Below are positions 33,772-41,955 of a DNA stretch of 47,625 bases, piece after piece. The translations under genes were made by a program, and so were the position numbers. The first letter of the stretch is position 1. Each line of letters starts with the position of its first letter. The notes under the pieces are model-generated. The model saw only the letters and a list, made by a program, of their open reading frames with translations, was not told the origin of the DNA and made no database searches. Source of the stretch: Lysinibacillus mangiferihumi (lineage in GTDB: Bacteria; Bacillota; Bacilli; Bacillales_A; Planococcaceae); the NCBI RefSeq assembly GCF_003049665.1, contig NZ_PYWM01000035.1:1-47625 (forward strand), given 5' to 3'.

Positions 33772-35127
33772 ATGGCAACAGAGAATGTTCAAGAAGAATA
33801 TTTGATGTTTCAAAGGGAGCGTGAATCCAATGCACGAGCATATTCACGACATTTCCCATTTATTTTACAAAAAGCGCAAGGTGTAGTTGTGACAGATGTA
33901 GAAGGCAAACAGTATTATGATTGTTTAGCTGGAGCGGGTACATTGGCCTTAGGGCATAATCATGATGTCATCATAGCAGCTATCAGGGAAGTATTGGATC
34001 AACAAATACCACTTCATACATTGGATTTAGCAACACCGTTAAAAATAGAATTTATGAAAGAAATCTTCTCTGCTTTGCCAGAGGAAATGAAACATACCGC
34101 AAAAATACAATTTTGTGGCCCGACTGGAGCAGATGCGGTCGAAGCGGCTATTAAATTAGTGAAACATGCTACAAAAGGCAAATCTATTTTAGCTTTTCAA
34201 GGGGGATATCATGGCTCCACACAAGCAACAATGTCCATGAGCGGTAATCTATCTAAAAAACAGCATTTGCAAAGCTTACTGCCAGATGTACATTTTCTAC
34301 CATTCCCTTATGAATTTAGATGCCCATTTGGTGTGGGAAATGGTATGACTGCAACGATTAGTGCACAATATATCGAGCATTTATTGGATGATTGTGAAAG
34401 TGGTGTAGCTAATCCATGCTGTGTAATTGTAGAAACGGTGCAAGGAGAGGGAGGTGTTATTCCAGCGGATGTAATCTGGCTACAGCAATTGCGAAAAATA
34501 ACTGCAGAACGAAATATCCCATTAATTATTGACGAAGTACAAGCAGGGATAGGGAGGACTGGGAAGATGTTTTCATTTGAGCATGCAGGCATCATTCCTG
34601 ATGTGATTATATGCTCAAAAGCGATTGGTGGTAGCTTGCCAATGTCTGTCGTCATTTATCAGGAAGCTTTAGATCAATGGCAGGCAGGTGCGCATACAGG
34701 CACTTTCCGAGGAAATCAATTAGCAATGGCAACGGGATTAGCAACATTAAAATATGTGCGCGAACAGCGTGTATTGCAAAATGTTGAAGAAAGAAGTGCC
34801 CAATTTTTTGAAGGGTTGCATCAATTGCGACGACTGTACAGTGAAATTGGCGATGTGCGTGGAAGAGGATTAATGATAGGTGTAGAAATTGTTAATCCTA
34901 ATAAGCCGTTCGATCGTCTTGGGCACTATCCTCCAGATGGCGAATTAGCCGCTATGATTCAGAAAAGATGCTTTGAAAATGGATTAATTATTGAAGTGGG
35001 TGGACGTAAGGGGGCAGTACTAAGATTTTTACCACCCCTTATCATCAATAAAACTGAAACCGAAAAAGTATTAGATATATTTGCCGAATCTGTACAACAA
35101 GCGGTTGAGCTGTATACATTATGTTAA
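33772..35127 (+). CDS. L-2,4-diaminobutyrate:2-oxoglutarate aminotransferase
   Basis: A class III PLP aminotransferase of 451 aa, of the RhbA/Dat type. It starts with FQRERESNARAYSRHFPF and shows YYDCLAGAGTLALGHNHD, KIQFCGPTGADAVEAAIKL, PYEFRCPFGVGNG, ETVQGEGGV, the PLP lysine in ICSKAIGGSLP, and TFRGNQLAMATG, which together are characteristic of the diaminobutyrate enzymes. It makes L-2,4-diaminobutyrate from aspartate semialdehyde and glutamate, giving 2-oxoglutarate as by-product. Both are plausible siderophore building blocks. It begins 4 nt after the ATP-grasp gene and overlaps the exporter gene by 7 nt. Confidence 0.92.
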   Translation: MATENVQEEYLMFQRERESNARAYSRHFPFILQKAQGVVVTDVEGKQYYDCLAGAGTLALGHNHDVIIAAIREVLDQQIPLHTLDLATPLKIEFMKEIFSALPEEMKHTAKIQFCGPTGADAVEAAIKLVKHATKGKSILAFQGGYHGSTQATMSMSGNLSKKQHLQSLLPDVHFLPFPYEFRCPFGVGNGMTATISAQYIEHLLDDCESGVANPCCVIVETVQGEGGVIPADVIWLQQLRKITAERNIPLIIDEVQAGIGRTGKMFSFEHAGIIPDVIICSKAIGGSLPMSVVIYQEALDQWQAGAHTGTFRGNQLAMATGLATLKYVREQRVLQNVEERSAQFFEGLHQLRRLYSEIGDVRGRGLMIGVEIVNPNKPFDRLGHYPPDGELAAMIQKRCFENGLIIEVGGRKGAVLRFLPPLIINKTETEKVLDIFAESVQQAVELYTLC

Positions 35128-36533
35128 ACATTCAAGCTATGAAGAAACATTCAGCCTTACTTGCCGTTTTTATCGCTGCCTTTTCACTCGTACTTACAAA
35201 TAGTTCCTTTAATATTTTATTACCGAGCTTTATGCAGCTATATGGCATTAGTGCTAGTTCGGCAGGTTGGGTCATTTTAGCATATCTCTTGTCAATGACC
35301 ATTACTATGCCTCTCACACCATTAGTCGTAGACCGCTTAGGTAGAAAAAGGGCGTATATTGCGGGTGTTGCAATATACGGACTTTCTTCTATCATAGGTG
35401 GATTATTCGATCAATATGTTCAAGTGGTGTTGATTGTCCGCAGTCTTCATGGCATTGCAGGTGGCATAATGATTCCACTATCCCTTAGTTTATTGTTTGA
35501 TGTTTACGAGAAAGAAGTACATGGACGAGTGGCGGGGATTTGGGGAATACAGCTAACAGTAGCGTCTATTATTGGTCCAACTGTTGGAGGGCTTATTATT
35601 CAATTTGGTCAATTACAATATCTATTTTGGCTGAATGTTCCTTTTGCCATCGTATCGTTATGTCTATGTGCTACTCAAATTAATTCATATCAAGTTATGC
35701 GCAAAAAAGAGATGGATTTGTTTGGCATTATTTACATGGTACTAAGTATTTTAATGCTAAGTGTCAGCATTCAACTGTTTTTAAAGCAGGTTCTTCCTAC
35801 GTGGCTATTAGTCATGATGCTAGTAGGTGGTTTGCTTTTATTAATTCGATTTATTCAGGTAGAAAATAAGAAAATCGAGCCGCTATTAAATTATAAGTTA
35901 TTACAACGCAAAACAATTTTCGCCATCACAGTGCTAATTGCTGCAATACAAGATGTCGTGATGCTTGGGGCAGTTTTTGTATTGCCACTACTATTTCAGG
36001 AAGTATATCAACTCCCGTCTTCCGCGGTAGGTGCGATGTTCATTCCGACAGCCATTTTTACAAGTTTGTTTATGTGGTTGGGAGGACATTGGATGGATAA
36101 AGGGAAATCTAAAAATTTTATAGTAGTCGGCATCGTGATTGTCGCCATATCTATTATATCCTTTTCTTTTTTACCAAAGTCTGTATCCATATTCGTATTG
36201 ATTTTGTTGATGATTGGCAGGGGGATAGGCGGAGGTCTTTCGAATATGACTGTCACAACAATTGGTCTTCATACACTTTCACAAGAGGAGTTACACGAAG
36301 GCTCAGCATTAGCTAGTACGATTGAACGGTTTTCTTCGTCGTTTGCAGTCATGTTATTAACGATTTATTATGACTTCAGATGGAGCATGTTATTAAATGC
36401 AGGTCTTTCCGTAGCAGACGCAAAATGGATGGCAATCAAAGAAGAATGTATGATTTTAGGGAGCATCATGTTGGTTACTGTTCCTTTTGTCTTATATATA
36501 ACAAGAAAGAGAGTTGACATTGGTGTTCATTAA
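35121..36533 (+). CDS. MFS exporter, probable siderophore efflux pump
   Basis: A 470-aa DHA2-type MFS protein with about 14 hydrophobic segments, motif A (VVDRLGRKRAYIAG) and motif C (GIWGIQLTVASIIGPTVGG). It overlaps the genes on both sides (7 nt and about 20 nt), so it is translated with the biosynthetic enzymes. Its position before two NIS synthetases corresponds to sbnD, the staphyloferrin B exporter, but the 14-TM length suggests a different MFS branch. The start is ATG at 35121; an in-frame ATG at 35139 is possible. Confidence 0.88.
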   Translation: MLNIQAMKKHSALLAVFIAAFSLVLTNSSFNILLPSFMQLYGISASSAGWVILAYLLSMTITMPLTPLVVDRLGRKRAYIAGVAIYGLSSIIGGLFDQYVQVVLIVRSLHGIAGGIMIPLSLSLLFDVYEKEVHGRVAGIWGIQLTVASIIGPTVGGLIIQFGQLQYLFWLNVPFAIVSLCLCATQINSYQVMRKKEMDLFGIIYMVLSILMLSVSIQLFLKQVLPTWLLVMMLVGGLLLLIRFIQVENKKIEPLLNYKLLQRKTIFAITVLIAAIQDVVMLGAVFVLPLLFQEVYQLPSSAVGAMFIPTAIFTSLFMWLGGHWMDKGKSKNFIVVGIVIVAISIISFSFLPKSVSIFVLILLMIGRGIGGGLSNMTVTTIGLHTLSQEELHEGSALASTIERFSSSFAVMLLTIYYDFRWSMLLNAGLSVADAKWMAIKEECMILGSIMLVTVPFVLYITRKRVDIGVH

Positions 36534-38217
36534 AGAAGGAGCTTTGCAAAGTCATCATGAAAAGCAAGCCGCTATTTATAGTTGTAAAGTGTTGTTAAAT
36601 TGTTATTTGCGAGAATGCTGTGAAAATCAAAGAAAGCTACTGAAAGTTAATAGGAAGGATCATACATTTTCTCTACATTTTCAAGCAAGTCATGAAACGA
36701 TTATTGGCAAGTTTACTTTTTATTCGCCGAATGGTGAGCATGAATATGCATATTTTTCCTTGCAAAATGGCCAAGCTTTAACCTTGACCTTCCTTGCTTC
36801 ATTAATTGTTCAGGAATACTTGCAATACAAGAAAGCCATCACACATGACCATGTACAAAATTTTATAGCTAGAGTGGAAAATAGTTATCAAAACATGGCT
36901 GTATTTTTGAAACATGCGACAAGCAACCTTATAAACGATTACTTGTCTTCTGAACAATCACTCCTATATGGTCATCCTTTCCATCCATATCCCAAAAACA
37001 CGGTGGGCTTTACATTACAGGAAGTAGCGACCTATTGCCCAGAATTACGTACTTCATTTCCGCTTTGTTACCTTGCTGTTCGATATGACATCTTTCAAGA
37101 AACGTGGGTCACTGAAAGTGCAGCACATGAATTTTTGCAAAAGTTTGAATACGATATTCGCCAGCAATTAAAATTTGATGATGATAATTATCGCATATTG
37201 CCGATGCATCCTTGGCAATATGCTTATGTGCAAACATTAGAGGCAGTGCAAGAATTTGAAAGACAACAAAAAATAAGATTTTTGGGAAGTAGCGGTCCTG
37301 TTTGTTATCCAACATCATCTGTTCGAACAGTCTATATTCCACAATTTAAATGTAATTTGAAGTTGTCTCTGTCAATTCAAATTACCAATATGCTTAGGAT
37401 TAATAGCCAAGAGCAAATGACAAGAACTCTAGATGCGGCGCATTATTTGTTAGCACATGATTGTTTTGTAGAAGAGCACTATACAAAGGTTCTTTATGAA
37501 ACAGGTGTCTGTACGTGCCGTTTTGAAGAGGAAGCATTAACAGCTTTATTTACGATGGCGTATCGACCAATGGTGCTAGACGAAAAATCAACCTATGTTG
37601 TTGCTAGTTTAGTAGAAGCGCCCATTCAAGGGAAGCCTTGTCGACTTTATGAATGGTTGAAAGGACAGAATGTGGAGCAATGGTTTCGACAATATATAAC
37701 GATTTCTTTATTGCCAATTGTTAGACTCGCGGATAAAAAGGGCATTCACTTTGAAGCGCATTTACAAAATACGCTTATAACGCTTCGGGAAGGTAAACCA
37801 CATATTTTTTGGATACGGGATTTAGAAGGCGTAAGTATCGAACAAGAAAAAGTATCTACACATAGACAAGCGCAGGGACCTTTGTTTTATGAAAAAGAAC
37901 AGGCGTGGTCAAGGACAAAATATTATTTCATGGTAAATCATCTAGGGTCATTTATACATGCGCTTGCAAGAGATTTTCAGTTAAGTGAAGCCCATTTTTG
38001 GCAAATTGTACGAGAAATGCTACTTGAAGAATGGGAACAAACACAGAATGAGCTAGTAGCGCATCTGTTAACGACATCTGTATTTTATGCTAAGAAAAAT
38101 TTGTATAGCTGTTTAATTGGCAAAAGTGAAACACCAGAATATGTTGCAGTTAAAAATGCTTTGTATAAGGGGAATGAATTGTATGAAATTGATGACAGCT
38201 TTCATGCCAGTAAGTGA
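36514..38217 (+). CDS. NIS siderophore synthetase 1 (IucA/IucC family; SbnE position)
   Basis: A 567-aa NRPS-independent siderophore synthetase, which adenylates a carboxylate (usually citrate) and couples it to an amine. It has the family blocks YGHPFHPYPKNTVGFTL, LPMHPWQYAYV, SSVRTVYIPQFKCNLKLSLS, FEAHLQNTLI and the C-terminal FhuF-like segment. Start could be the TTG at 36514 or the GTG at 36523, which has a better-spaced AAAGAGAG. By gene order it matches SbnE, the enzyme acting first on citrate; its actual type (A, B or C) is not proven by sequence inspection. Confidence 0.88.
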   Translation: MTLVFIKEGALQSHHEKQAAIYSCKVLLNCYLRECCENQRKLLKVNRKDHTFSLHFQASHETIIGKFTFYSPNGEHEYAYFSLQNGQALTLTFLASLIVQEYLQYKKAITHDHVQNFIARVENSYQNMAVFLKHATSNLINDYLSSEQSLLYGHPFHPYPKNTVGFTLQEVATYCPELRTSFPLCYLAVRYDIFQETWVTESAAHEFLQKFEYDIRQQLKFDDDNYRILPMHPWQYAYVQTLEAVQEFERQQKIRFLGSSGPVCYPTSSVRTVYIPQFKCNLKLSLSIQITNMLRINSQEQMTRTLDAAHYLLAHDCFVEEHYTKVLYETGVCTCRFEEEALTALFTMAYRPMVLDEKSTYVVASLVEAPIQGKPCRLYEWLKGQNVEQWFRQYITISLLPIVRLADKKGIHFEAHLQNTLITLREGKPHIFWIRDLEGVSIEQEKVSTHRQAQGPLFYEKEQAWSRTKYYFMVNHLGSFIHALARDFQLSEAHFWQIVREMLLEEWEQTQNELVAHLLTTSVFYAKKNLYSCLIGKSETPEYVAVKNALYKGNELYEIDDSFHASK

Positions 38218-39976
38218 AGCATCCTATAAGACAGTACAGGAGAGATTGAAGTGCCAAACATTAGAGGCATTGCTTTTTGAAGAAATTATTCCAGTAACGA
38301 AAAATGGAAAATATTATAGTTTCCATGGACAAAATGTTCAAGGAGAGACGGTCCTTTATACATGTGAAGCAGTGGAAAAATGGTCATTCGGTCGAGTGAA
38401 AGTGAAACCGTATTCCATTCAAAGAGAAGGAGATACCAATGTCAGTATCTATACTTTTCTGGAAGAAGTCGTTCAGCAGACGTTAGACGGTCAGCATACA
38501 AGGACATTTGTTCAGGAGTTATTGGAGACCTTTGTGAAGGATAGTCAGGCAAAGAGCAGTCAGCCACCGTCTATACCGGCAGAGGATTTGCACTATGAGG
38601 CATTGGAAAGCCACATGATTGATGGTCATCCGTATCATCCAAGCTATAAATCCCGAGTTGGTTTTACTTTAGCAGATAATCATTTGTATGGTCCTGAATT
38701 TAATCAGGATATAGCGTTGACTTGGCTTGCTGTTCGTCGGCATTTTGTAGATATTGCCGTATTAGAACCAACTGCAATCAATGAGATGTATCAGCATCAT
38801 TTACAGCCAGAGGAGTTAGCGCATTTTACACAACAATTACGAGCGCAAATAGATGAAGATGAACAAGCTTATGTTTTTCTCCCCGTTCATCCGTGGCAAT
38901 TTGAACATATTATAGCGACCGTTTTTTACCCACAAATCGCTGATAAGACGATTATTATATTAGGGAAATCAGAAAGCTCATATCGAGCACAGCAATCCAT
39001 TCGCTCGTTATCAAATCGCCATAGTGCACAAGCGAGTTATTTAAAATTACCTCTTAGCATTACAAATACATCTACTAGCCGTATTTTAGCGCATCATACG
39101 ACTCAAAATGCGCCTATTATTAGCGCTTGGCTAAATCGAATTATTAAAAGTGATGAATATTTGAAAAATTGCCAGTTTGAAATTTTAAAAGAGACAATCG
39201 GGGTATCTTTCCGCTATCAAAAATTATCTGTTATGCAATATGCAGTGGCTTATGGAACATTAGGCGTAATCCATCGAGAAAATATTGCGCAATATTTGCA
39301 AGAGGATGAACAAGCGTGGCCATTAAATGCATTGATGCATAAGCAAAAAAATGGCGAGGCGTTTATTCAGCAGGCGATTGCATTCTATGGGGTAGAAAAA
39401 TGGAGCCGAGCCTTAATCGAAACGCTGGTAACGCCAATTGTTCATTTACTCTATGTCCACGGAATTGCGTTAGAATCTCATGCGCAAAATATTATTCTCG
39501 TATTAAAAAATAATTTTCCGCATCGAATCATTATTAAGGACTTACATGATGGTGTGAGGTTTTGTTCTTCAGAGCTCCTTCATCCGGAATGGGAGCCAAA
39601 GTTAAATCCAGAGCCAGCCACACATCGACAATTTAATCGGTATTCATTTTTAAAAACAGCTAAAGTTTCAGAAGTAAGAGATTATACATTCGATGCTTTC
39701 TTCTTTATCTGTATGACTGAACTTTGTTTTACGCTTGAGGAGTTTGGATTGCGGGAAGAGGATTTTTGGCGCACCTGTACGGAAGTTATTTTAGCTTATC
39801 AGCAACAACATCCTCAATATAAAGACCGTTTTCAAACGTTTGATTTATTTGCAGCGGATGCTTTAATCGAGGAAATGACAAAAAGACGTATTTATGGTGA
39901 TCAAACATTGTATTTTAGAAAGGCTCAAAATCCTTTACTACAGGCATTGGAGTTTTTGAAAAATGAAGAGAAATAA
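38183..39976 (+). CDS. NIS siderophore synthetase 2 (IucA/IucC family; SbnF position)
   Basis: A 597-aa NIS synthetase with IDGHPYHPSYKSRVGFTL, LPVHPWQFEHI, SIRSLSNRHSAQASYLKLP and LESHAQNIILVL. The frame is open from 38117, but AAGGGG lies about 10 nt before the ATG at 38183. That ATG overlaps the end of synthetase 1 by 35 nt, so the earlier codons are unlikely to be used. By order it corresponds to SbnF, which in staphyloferrin B adds the second amine to the citrate monoamide. Confidence 0.88.
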   Translation: MKLMTAFMPVSEASYKTVQERLKCQTLEALLFEEIIPVTKNGKYYSFHGQNVQGETVLYTCEAVEKWSFGRVKVKPYSIQREGDTNVSIYTFLEEVVQQTLDGQHTRTFVQELLETFVKDSQAKSSQPPSIPAEDLHYEALESHMIDGHPYHPSYKSRVGFTLADNHLYGPEFNQDIALTWLAVRRHFVDIAVLEPTAINEMYQHHLQPEELAHFTQQLRAQIDEDEQAYVFLPVHPWQFEHIIATVFYPQIADKTIIILGKSESSYRAQQSIRSLSNRHSAQASYLKLPLSITNTSTSRILAHHTTQNAPIISAWLNRIIKSDEYLKNCQFEILKETIGVSFRYQKLSVMQYAVAYGTLGVIHRENIAQYLQEDEQAWPLNALMHKQKNGEAFIQQAIAFYGVEKWSRALIETLVTPIVHLLYVHGIALESHAQNIILVLKNNFPHRIIIKDLHDGVRFCSSELLHPEWEPKLNPEPATHRQFNRYSFLKTAKVSEVRDYTFDAFFFICMTELCFTLEEFGLREEDFWRTCTEVILAYQQQHPQYKDRFQTFDLFAADALIEEMTKRRIYGDQTLYFRKAQNPLLQALEFLKNEEK

Positions 39977-40745
39977 GTTGAAGGACAAAATAAAACGTCA
40001 TCAAACGGTATATGGGTTATTTGTTTCGATTCCTCATCCAAGTGTAATCGAATTAATTGGTCACGCTGAATTTGATTTTGTCATTATTGATTTAGAGCAC
40101 ACGACAATTGATTTAGAAATATTGGAAAATATGATTCGTGCGGCAGAGCTACTCGAGATAACCCCACTTGTAAGAATTGCAGAAATAGATCGTACTTCAA
40201 TCTTAAAAGTATTGGATTGTGGGGCACAGGGTATTGTCATTCCACATGTAAGTTGCAAAGAGCAAGTCAAACAGGTTATTGAGTATAGTTATTATCATCC
40301 GATTGGGCATCGGAGTTTGAATAGTGGCCGCCCTGCAGCTTTTGCCAAAGAACCTTTAACTGAGTATATTGCTGCAGCCAATGAAGAAATTATGATGATT
40401 CCAATGATTGAAAGCATAGAAGGCATTCGTAATTGTAAGGATATTTTATCACTACCACAAATCGGATTTGTTTTGGAAGGAGCGGCAGATTTATCGCAAT
40501 CATTAGCCGTACCTTGGCAAATTGAACATCCCCAAGTGCAGAATGCGATCGAAGCGTTATATGACATTGTAAAAACTTGCCATATACCGTATGCGACTGT
40601 TTCAAGAGAGATGCATCAGCATCGACGATATGCTGACAAAGGTGTACGCATCTTTGTGTTAGGGGATGACCGAAATACAGCGTTTCGAGCATATCGACAA
40701 AAGAAAATGGACTATCAAAATATAACAGGAGGCCAATATGAGTGA
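39963..40745 (+). CDS. SbnG-like citrate-forming enzyme (HpcH/HpaI aldolase fold)
   Basis: A 260-aa TIM-barrel enzyme of the HpcH/HpaI aldolase family. It shows VYGLFVSIPHPSVIELIGHA at the start, the metal/substrate region DFVIIDLEHTTID, the glycine-rich GAQGIVIPHVSC and MIPMIESIEGI. In staphyloferrin B synthesis SbnG makes citrate from oxaloacetate and acetyl-CoA, independent of the TCA cycle. Sequence and its place between synthetase 2 and the PLP decarboxylase (sbnF-G-H order) support the same role here. It overlaps both neighbours. Confidence 0.85.
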   Translation: MKRNKLKDKIKRHQTVYGLFVSIPHPSVIELIGHAEFDFVIIDLEHTTIDLEILENMIRAAELLEITPLVRIAEIDRTSILKVLDCGAQGIVIPHVSCKEQVKQVIEYSYYHPIGHRSLNSGRPAAFAKEPLTEYIAAANEEIMMIPMIESIEGIRNCKDILSLPQIGFVLEGAADLSQSLAVPWQIEHPQVQNAIEALYDIVKTCHIPYATVSREMHQHRRYADKGVRIFVLGDDRNTAFRAYRQKKMDYQNITGGQYE

Positions 40746-41955
40746 TTCGTTACTAGCTGTTATTCAGTCATTAAATACTAATAAAACAGCGCCTGTTTGT
40801 GCTTATATTTACGACTTAGATGGTATTCAAGCACATGTAAACCGAATGCTTCAAACTTTGCCAAAGCAAATATTTTTGTTTTATGCGATTAAAGCAAATC
40901 CTGATCAACGAATCATTAAGGCCCTTTTACCATATGTTCGTGGCTTTGAAGTTGCTTCTATCGGAGAATTAGTAAATGTGCGTGCAGTGTCTGAGGATGT
41001 ACCAATCTTATTTGGCGGACCTGGAAAAAAGGATGCCGAATTGGAGATGGCTATACGCCAAAAGGTCTCATATATTCATGTTGAAAGTTTATTAGAATTG
41101 CGACGTATTCAAATGCTCGCACAAAAATTAAATAAAAAGGTCGATATTTTATTACGCATAAATTTACGTACAAATGCACTTCCTGAAACAAAAATTACGA
41201 TGGGAGGTACTGCGAGTCCATTTGGTTTGGACGAGTCAGATATTCAACAAGCGGTGGCACTTGTACGACAAGACCCATTACAGCTTGTACAAATTAAAGG
41301 TTTCCATTTTCACTCATTATCGAATAATGTGCATGCATCATTGCATGTAGAAATGGTACGACTTTATGTGCAAAAAGCACTTGACTGGCAACGCTTGTAT
41401 CAATTAGATGTGCAAGTACTGAATGCCGGAGGTGGATTTGGTGTTTCCTATAATGAAAATGAAGAACCATCTTTTGACTGGCAACAATTTACGTCCTTAT
41501 TACAAGCTAGTGATATTTTGCAGGATTTAAATGGCATCCAACTCTTTTTTGAGCCAGGGAGATTTCTTGTAGCTGATTATGGCTTTTATGCTACAGAAAT
41601 AGTAGATATTAAACAGTCCCATCAACAGTATTTTGCCGTTGTAAGAGGTGGCACACATCATAATAGATTGCCAGCCTCATGGGGACATAATCAACCATTT
41701 CAGCTTTATGCTAGTGAAACGTGGACATATCCATTCCAACGACCTAGCTTGCACAATAAGAAGGTCCATCTAGTTGGGGAATTATGCACGCCAAAGGATC
41801 GATTGCATACAGATGCTTTTATGTCTTCCGTTCGTGTAGGTGATATTGTCATCTTTGAAAAATCAGGTGCATATTGTTGGACAATTTCACATCATGAATT
41901 TCTGGGTCATCCTCATCCAGCATTTTATTATATCCAAGGAGGACATAGTCAATGA
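40738..41955 (+). CDS. SbnH-like PLP decarboxylase
   Basis: A 405-aa fold III PLP decarboxylase (DAP/ornithine decarboxylase family). The PLP lysine is K52 in FYAIKANPD. A histidine lies in GFHFHSLSNNVH, the phosphate-binding glycines in NAGGGFGVSY, EPGRF follows, and a C-terminal catalytic cysteine region is GELCTPKDRLH. SbnH decarboxylates the citryl-diaminopropionate intermediate. Here, with diaminobutyrate as the likely amine, the product side would be a 1,3-diaminopropane unit. It overlaps SbnG-like by 8 nt and synthetase 3 by 4 nt. Confidence 0.88.
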   Translation: MSDSLLAVIQSLNTNKTAPVCAYIYDLDGIQAHVNRMLQTLPKQIFLFYAIKANPDQRIIKALLPYVRGFEVASIGELVNVRAVSEDVPILFGGPGKKDAELEMAIRQKVSYIHVESLLELRRIQMLAQKLNKKVDILLRINLRTNALPETKITMGGTASPFGLDESDIQQAVALVRQDPLQLVQIKGFHFHSLSNNVHASLHVEMVRLYVQKALDWQRLYQLDVQVLNAGGGFGVSYNENEEPSFDWQQFTSLLQASDILQDLNGIQLFFEPGRFLVADYGFYATEIVDIKQSHQQYFAVVRGGTHHNRLPASWGHNQPFQLYASETWTYPFQRPSLHNKKVHLVGELCTPKDRLHTDAFMSSVRVGDIVIFEKSGAYCWTISHHEFLGHPHPAFYYIQGGHSQ